A DNA stretch of 64,000 bases from Paenibacillus xylanexedens (GTDB taxonomy: Bacteria; Bacillota; Bacilli; Paenibacillales; Paenibacillaceae), in contig NZ_CP018620.1 in the NCBI RefSeq assembly GCF_001908275.1, forward strand, positions 6,324,001-6,388,000. Reading direction: 5' to 3'. Of the stretch, positions 59,656 to 64,000 are shown in pieces. The notes under the pieces were generated by a model, which saw only the letters and a list, made by a program, of their open reading frames with translations, did not search any database and was not told the origin of the DNA. A program made the translations under genes and the position numbers. The stretch's first letter is position 1. Every line of letters begins with the position of its first letter.

Positions 59656-60464
59656 AATGCCAACTCCTTCAGCATTGTAGAATAATCCGGCAGGTCTGTC
59701 TTCACATCCTCGCGAGTGGACACCAGCGTACGGTCCTGCACTACACTGTCATCGCGCACAATCGTCACATCCTGCTTATCCCAGGTCTGCTTGAACAATA
59801 CAAGCAGGTCATGCTTGCTGACAGGTGCCGGATGAGCTAAGTGGATCAGACCACTAACCGATGAGGCCAGGTAATGGTCTACCCATTTGGCCAGCTCAAG
59901 GGTGGTCACACCGTTCCAGAATACGCGGGTATACCCCCCAACTTCACCTGTGCTGGACATAAACCATTGCATCAGACCAATGCCGCCCTGGCGAATCTCG
60001 GGTCCAATGATGGACGTACGGATCGTCAGATGACCTTCATCCTGAACTTCGCCAAGTGCTTTGGTGATGGCGTAAGCTGAAGTCCCATCCGTAACATCAT
60101 CTTCCCGATATGCTCCCCGTTCTCCACTGAACACACAGTCCGTGCTGATATGAATCAGGCGTGCACCAATCGTATCTGCAACCCGCCGCAGACGATGTGG
60201 CAGGAAACCGTTAATATGATATGCAGTAATTTTGTCCTCATCTGCGAAGTTGTTCAACACACCTACAGCATTAATAATCACATCCGGGTGCACAGCTTCT
60301 ACCAATCGATCAACCATGAAGCTGTCGTTCACATCCAGGAGCAGACCATTGGGGTCCGTTACATCCCGAGATGTGTAGAAGACGCTGTGTACACCTTGAC
60401 GGCGGAAATAGTCGACCAAAATATGGCCGGCCATTCCGTTTCCACCAAGTATCAGCAGTTTCAT
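59637..60464 (-). CDS. RmlD-like sugar-nucleotide reductase (WbvR/CapF-like)
   Basis: The 275-residue SDR protein has LLILGGNGMAGHILVDYF, VIINAVGVLNNFADED, LIHISTDCVFSGERGAYREDD and the catalytic YAITKALGE. It is like dTDP-4-dehydrorhamnose reductase in length and layout and lacks the C-terminal cupin-like domain found in CapF/WbjC. Next to a FnlA/CapE-type dehydratase and a FnlC/CapG-type 2-epimerase, it most likely reduces the 4-keto sugar in the route to UDP-N-acetyl-L-quinovosamine or a relative. It overlaps the dehydratase gene by four bases. Confidence 0.85.
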   Translation of the reverse strand: MKLLILGGNGMAGHILVDYFRRQGVHSVFYTSRDVTDPNGLLLDVNDSFMVDRLVEAVHPDVIINAVGVLNNFADEDKITAYHINGFLPHRLRRVADTIGARLIHISTDCVFSGERGAYREDDVTDGTSAYAITKALGEVQDEGHLTIRTSIIGPEIRQGGIGLMQWFMSSTGEVGGYTRVFWNGVTTLELAKWVDHYLASSVSGLIHLAHPAPVSKHDLLVLFKQTWDKQDVTIVRDDSVVQDRTLVSTREDVKTDLPDYSTMLKELALWMEQS

Positions 60465-61447
60465 GACAAGAATCCTCCGCGTTTCAGAATTTCACGAATC
60501 TCCTCTTTGGTCATGAGTTGGTGTTCAGAACTGAAACTGTTAAAGGAGACCGGAGGACAATTGGTATAATGTTCACGCAGGCCCGGTATGCCCAGGGTAG
60601 GAAGAATTACCAGGTACTGCTCATCGTAGACAACGGTGGTCATGCTCTCGAATTCACTCATCAATATTTCATGGATTTTCTCCCCTGGACGAATGCCCCG
60701 TTCCACAATGCTCACATTCTCCACACCGGAATCCTCAATCAGTACTTCCGCGAGATCAACGATTTTGCAGGTAGGCATTGTCATGACAAAGATCTCTCCA
60801 CCGACACTTTCCACCGAAGCTTTGAACAGCAAGGTAATTGCGTCCTTCAGCGTAAGAAAGAATCGAGTCATACTCATATCCGTGATGGAGACCTGCCCTT
60901 TCTGGCGGATCTGATTCTTGAACAGATGTACCACACTTCCGTTTGTTCCCAGTACATTCCCGCCCCGTACCGTAACAAACTTGGTATCGCTGTGTAACAA
61001 GTTTGCATATACAATTAATTTCTCGCCGATCGCTTTTGTCATGCCATAGAAGTTGGACGGATTGGCAGCCTTGTCAGTCGAGATATAGATTACTTTTTCC
61101 ACCTTGTTCTCAATAGCGGCCTCAATTACGTTCTGTGTACCAATCACATTGGTTTTGAGTGCTTCGTACGGTTGGTCTTCACACACCGGAACATGCTTGA
61201 GCGCTGCCAGATGAAATACATAGTCCACATGCTGGCAAGCCGCCGTCAAGGCGTCCTTGTCACGAATATCTCCAATCCGGAAATGAAGACGCGGGTCTTC
61301 AAATTCACGACTCATAGCCACTTGGCTAGACTCGTTCCGGGAATATACAATAATTTCTTTGGGCTGCTGGGGCAGTAGTTGAGCCACAAGTTCATAACCC
61401 CATGATCCCGTACCGCCAGTCACGAGTATACGCTTATTTTCAAACAT
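60461..61447 (-). CDS. UDP-GlcNAc 4,6-dehydratase/5-epimerase (FnlA/CapE/WbjB type)
   Basis: The 328-residue protein starts MFENKRILVTGGTGSWGYELVAQLL and has VDYVFHLAALKHVPVCEDQPYEALKTNVIGTQNVIEAA, YISTDKAANPSNFYGMTKAIGEKL (Y-x3-K) and MSMTRFFLTLKDAITLL. These are marks of the group that turns UDP-GlcNAc into 4-keto-6-deoxy-L-sugars. It is the first committed step toward UDP-N-acetyl-L-fucosamine or L-quinovosamine. The start at 61447 has GGAGGG 7 bases upstream and overlaps the 2-epimerase end by 8 bases. Confidence 0.88.
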   Translation of the reverse strand: MFENKRILVTGGTGSWGYELVAQLLPQQPKEIIVYSRNESSQVAMSREFEDPRLHFRIGDIRDKDALTAACQHVDYVFHLAALKHVPVCEDQPYEALKTNVIGTQNVIEAAIENKVEKVIYISTDKAANPSNFYGMTKAIGEKLIVYANLLHSDTKFVTVRGGNVLGTNGSVVHLFKNQIRQKGQVSITDMSMTRFFLTLKDAITLLFKASVESVGGEIFVMTMPTCKIVDLAEVLIEDSGVENVSIVERGIRPGEKIHEILMSEFESMTTVVYDEQYLVILPTLGIPGLREHYTNCPPVSFNSFSSEHQLMTKEEIREILKRGGFLS

Positions 61448-62531
61448 GCATTTTCCCTCCAAGCAGAAATTTAACCACTTTACTGGATACATCTGTGGCT
61501 TTGTAACCTTGCGGGCAATCCCAGTCGCTAGACATCTTTGTCATGACTTTCACGCAATCAGCGATGCGCGCGGCATCCAGACCGGAGACTACATTGCTGC
61601 CGCAATCGACCGTTTCCGGCCGCTCGGTAGTTCCACGCATCGTTACGGTCGGCACGCCCATAATGCAACACTCCTCCTGCACGGTACCGCTATCCGTAAG
61701 CGCACAACGTGCATGACGTTCAAGCATTACAAAGTCGAAGAATCCAAACGGCTCGTGAAACTCCACCAACGGGTTCATCTCCAGATGCAGATGCTCCGCA
61801 ATCCGGATCGCTGTACGCGGATGAATACTGCAGATTACACGCAATCCGTGTTCTTCTGCGACCTGGTTCAGTCCTTTCATAATCTCCAGCAAATGAGGGG
61901 CATGATCCACATTCTCGGCTCGATGGGCAGTAACCAGGAAGTATTGCCCGGACTTCAGCTTGAGCTTCTTCAGTATTTTGCTGGAACTTACTTGCGCGTC
62001 GTAGTGCTGCATGACTTCATAGATGGGATTGCCCGTTAGCACGATGCGCCTGCTTGGTACCCCTTCACTGACCAAATGTTTCTTGCTCTGTTCCGTGTAA
62101 GGCATATTAACGGTGGAGATGGCATCAATAACCTTACGATTTTTCTCCTCAGGCACATCCAGGTCGAAGCAACGATTGCCTGCTTCCATATGAATAACAG
62201 GAACACCCATGCGCTCAGCCAATATTGCACATAATGCGCTATTGGTATCGCCGAGCAGCAGCAATTTATCGGGCTTCTCCTGCAATATCAGATCTTCCAT
62301 CTGCGTAAACATCGAGGATAGCTGTCGTCCCAGAGTGGCCGCTTCATCCTGAAGAACGTAATCCGGTGCGCGCAGGCCCATTTCCTTGAAAAAGAGACCG
62401 CTGAGACTTTCCGTGAAGTTCTGTCCCGTATGCACCAGAATATGTTTGGACGCGTACTGGTCCAGCTTGGAGATGATCAGGCTGAGCCGTATGATCTCAG
62501 GTCTCGTACCCAGCACCGTCATGATCTTCAT
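61440..62531 (-). CDS. UDP-GlcNAc 2-epimerase-like enzyme (FnlC/CapG/WbjD type)
   Basis: The 363-residue protein has TVLGTRPEIIRLSLIISKL, VHTGQNFTESLSGLFF, LLLLGDTNSAL, VIHMEAGNRCFDLDVPEEKNRK and LTDSGTVQEECCIMGVPTVTMRGTTERPE. The GNRCFD...PEE form is typical of the C-2 epimerases that finish the UDP-L-FucNAc and UDP-L-QuiNAc pathways, in contrast to the WecB form (EAGLRT). It is probably followed in use by the GT genes of the same operon. The start at 62531 has only a modest GCAGGG site. Confidence 0.88.
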   Translation of the reverse strand: MKIMTVLGTRPEIIRLSLIISKLDQYASKHILVHTGQNFTESLSGLFFKEMGLRAPDYVLQDEAATLGRQLSSMFTQMEDLILQEKPDKLLLLGDTNSALCAILAERMGVPVIHMEAGNRCFDLDVPEEKNRKVIDAISTVNMPYTEQSKKHLVSEGVPSRRIVLTGNPIYEVMQHYDAQVSSSKILKKLKLKSGQYFLVTAHRAENVDHAPHLLEIMKGLNQVAEEHGLRVICSIHPRTAIRIAEHLHLEMNPLVEFHEPFGFFDFVMLERHARCALTDSGTVQEECCIMGVPTVTMRGTTERPETVDCGSNVVSGLDAARIADCVKVMTKMSSDWDCPQGYKATDVSSKVVKFLLGGKMHV

Positions 62532-62545
62532 CGTAATCCCTGCCT

Positions 62546-64000
62546 TCATCTTGTATTGGAACCCTTGCGCCCTGCTCGGCTACGTCCCGCTTTGGCAGAT
62601 TTGCGTCTGCGACTAGCCGATTTCCCCATATGCGGACGCGGTCCCTTCGTTGTACGGGTTCTCCCCTTACGTCTGCCAGTTCCGGAAGTACGTTTCAGCC
62701 CCTCACGGTCTCGGCGAGAATGAGGTGCAAGTGGCTTGCGACGACGTTTCCGCGTTTTGCCCCTCTGTTGAATCGGCTTTGCAGCCGGGACAGTACCTGA
62801 GGCAGCAGGAGCATCGTGACCCAATGCGATTGGAGGTAATGAGGAATGTGGCAACGCCTGTATGACGGTCAGTGGGAATAATAGTGCTCGAACCGTAGTC
62901 GGCTCCAGAACCAGTAAAGTGCGTAGTCCTCCCTCCCCATGGGTATACACAGGTCCATTCGGAGGTTGGATATAAGCAAACCATCCGGGAAAACGCAATA
63001 ACCACTGTGTCACCATCGTATGCAGTTTCGTTCGGTAGGTTTCAACGCCGTAGAGCCTTTCCGCTTCTGTCCGATTACGCCACCCCGTATTCGAGGCCAG
63101 CTCTGCATCATTCAGCAAGGTTGTTGCCAAGGTGACAAGCGCTTCGGTATCACCCGGCGGGGCCAGAAATGCATCACTGCCTACGGATTCCATTAATTCC
63201 TTCAGTCCACCCTGTGCAAAAGCGATGACCGGTTTGGCAAAATAGAGACCCTCCAGTGCGGTCATGCCAAATCCTTCTTTGACCATGCTTGGGATGACCA
63301 GGATATCCATCGCGGTATATGCCAGAGATACGTTCTCTTCAAATGTGGTGAAGGTAAACCGGCGTGAATACCCGGATTTTTTCACCCGTGATACACACTC
63401 GTCGTAATACTTTTTATCCGATGCTGCCCCGATGATCCAGAAGCGACAGCGCGAATGTGTTTCACAGATCCTCAAGGCCATATCCACAAAAGGTTTCAAC
63501 CCTTTGGCATCATATATAAATGAAGAAATATAACCGATACAGGTCTGCGATGATTTGAAACCGAGCTCCTTACGCTTGCGTTCGCGCAGATGAACCCAGC
63601 GGTCCGGTGCTGGTAGCGCGGGTTCCCAAGTTGGGGATATGATGGTCACTTTGTCACCCATGCCGGCTTCCTGGAAAGGGGCTACCGCTGTCTCGGATAT
63701 ACCGATAATCCAATCCGCGTAACGACCAATCATCTGGATCGCCTCGGTTGTATGTTCATTCGTATGAATAATCTCGGTAATCTTCCAGATGATCGGAATC
63801 TGAAGGAACTTTGCCGCTACAGCCGGCATCACATTAACGCAGGTGTTCGTTAACACTATATCGGGAGCAGTCTCCCGTATTAGGGAGACTGCTTCCTGAT
63901 ACGCTGGCGTATGGCGAAGATGCTCCGCATCATCTGCAATGCCCAGGTAAGGTGTGTACACACCGTGAAGCATCGGCAGAGTGCATATTTTGACCTGAAT
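62546..64000 (-). CDS. Family 4 glycosyltransferase with basic C-terminal tail (5' end beyond the window)
   Basis: The reading frame is open to the right edge, so the N-terminus is missing; at least 484 residues are present. The GT-B core shows KITEIIHTNEHTTEAIQMIG, CIGYISSFIYDAKGLKPFVDMAL and VIPSMVKEGFGMTALEGLYFAKPVIAFAQGGLKELM with the E-x7-E pattern. The last 75 or so residues are extremely basic (GKTRKRRRKPL, RRKGRTRTTKG, KSASRRRKSAKAGRSRAGRK) and look disordered, like a histone H1 tail. This is not part of a normal GT4. It overlaps no gene but its stop touches the 2-epimerase leader. It is the first visible gene of the operon. Confidence 0.85.
   Translation of the reverse strand: MQVKICTLPMLHGVYTPYLGIADDAEHLRHTPAYQEAVSLIRETAPDIVLTNTCVNVMPAVAAKFLQIPIIWKITEIIHTNEHTTEAIQMIGRYADWIIGISETAVAPFQEAGMGDKVTIISPTWEPALPAPDRWVHLRERKRKELGFKSSQTCIGYISSFIYDAKGLKPFVDMALRICETHSRCRFWIIGAASDKKYYDECVSRVKKSGYSRRFTFTTFEENVSLAYTAMDILVIPSMVKEGFGMTALEGLYFAKPVIAFAQGGLKELMESVGSDAFLAPPGDTEALVTLATTLLNDAELASNTGWRNRTEAERLYGVETYRTKLHTMVTQWLLRFPGWFAYIQPPNGPVYTHGEGGLRTLLVLEPTTVRALLFPLTVIQALPHSSLPPIALGHDAPAASGTVPAAKPIQQRGKTRKRRRKPLAPHSRRDREGLKRTSGTGRRKGRTRTTKGPRPHMGKSASRRRKSAKAGRSRAGRKGSNTR

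Noticed and set aside
62430..62723. Basic plus-strand frame opposite the GT4 tail and 2-epimerase start
   Set aside because: It overlaps two genes that have clear family motifs and lacks any start signal.
1..64000. Insertion sequences, prophage, tRNA or rRNA genes
   Set aside because: No transposase, integrase or phage structural protein, and no tRNA-like or rRNA-like sequence, was recognised on either strand by eye; a tRNAscan or ISfinder search was not possible.

Overview
The window looks like chromosome of a spore-forming, low-to-mid GC Gram-positive of the Paenibacillus type. This is inferred from gene content and not from any search: gerM-rph-rdgB order, a 74-residue GerE, YhcN-like and PdaB-like sporulation proteins, AGGAGG ribosome binding sites nearly everywhere, LplABC-type sugar importers without their own ATPase, and large AraC-type membrane sensors. 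No rRNA, tRNA, CRISPR array, transposase or prophage was seen.

Layout. 1-5.6 kb: a tight minus-strand operon of five genes matching the STM4015-4014-4013-4012-4011 families (LRR-like protein, ATP-grasp, alkaline-phosphatase/sulfatase fold, two radical SAM proteins). It has no known product and a promoter abutted by a LexA-like palindrome. 5.6-14.4 kb: housekeeping genes (rdgB, rph, gerM, a PgpA-type phosphatase, MBL hydrolase, methyltransferase, DUF72). Among them is a three-gene redox operon: ferric-reductase-like membrane protein, ApbE flavin transferase, and a small exported Ser/Asn-rich protein ending in TGAS. 14.5-27.4 kb: a plant-polysaccharide (rhamnogalacturonan-type) locus with GH105, a polysaccharide deacetylase, a GH106-like enzyme, a sugar ABC importer and an AraC-type sensor; a strong cre (CcpA) match lies before the importer. 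27.5-32.3 kb: an M20 dipeptidase, a 1 kb non-coding region with a structured repeat and five degenerate tandem units, then a TetR-type regulator and oleate hydratase with palindromic operators between them.

32.5-40 kb: a probable spore-envelope glycan cluster. It holds three CgeB-type glycosyltransferases each paired with a polysaccharide deacetylase (two of them PdaB-like), a GT2, a Mur ligase broken by an in-frame TAA, and a SleB-type hydrolase. Two plus-strand genes are embedded so that their 3' ends overlap the minus-strand genes. 40-51 kb: rpiR-nagB-nagA with operators, small unknown genes, a second copy of the structured repeat, gerE with a sigma-K promoter match, a YhcN-like lipoprotein, and an ABC-GldF-GldG-DUF4340 operon.

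51-64 kb: more envelope glycosylation. There are single glycosyltransferases, a DHA2 efflux pump with three 13-bp operator iterons, and a minus-strand operon running off the right edge: a GT4 with a histone-like basic tail, three enzymes of the UDP-N-acetyl-L-quinovosamine/fucosamine type, an epimerase, and two tandem-duplicated GT2 genes.

The strongest candidates for undescribed biology are: (i) the structured repeat at about 29.0 and 44.8 kb, whose 15-bp stems differ by three fully compensated base pairs; (ii) the STM4011-4015 operon with its LexA-like site; (iii) the minimal TGAS protein next to ApbE; (iv) the triplicated CgeB/deacetylase module.
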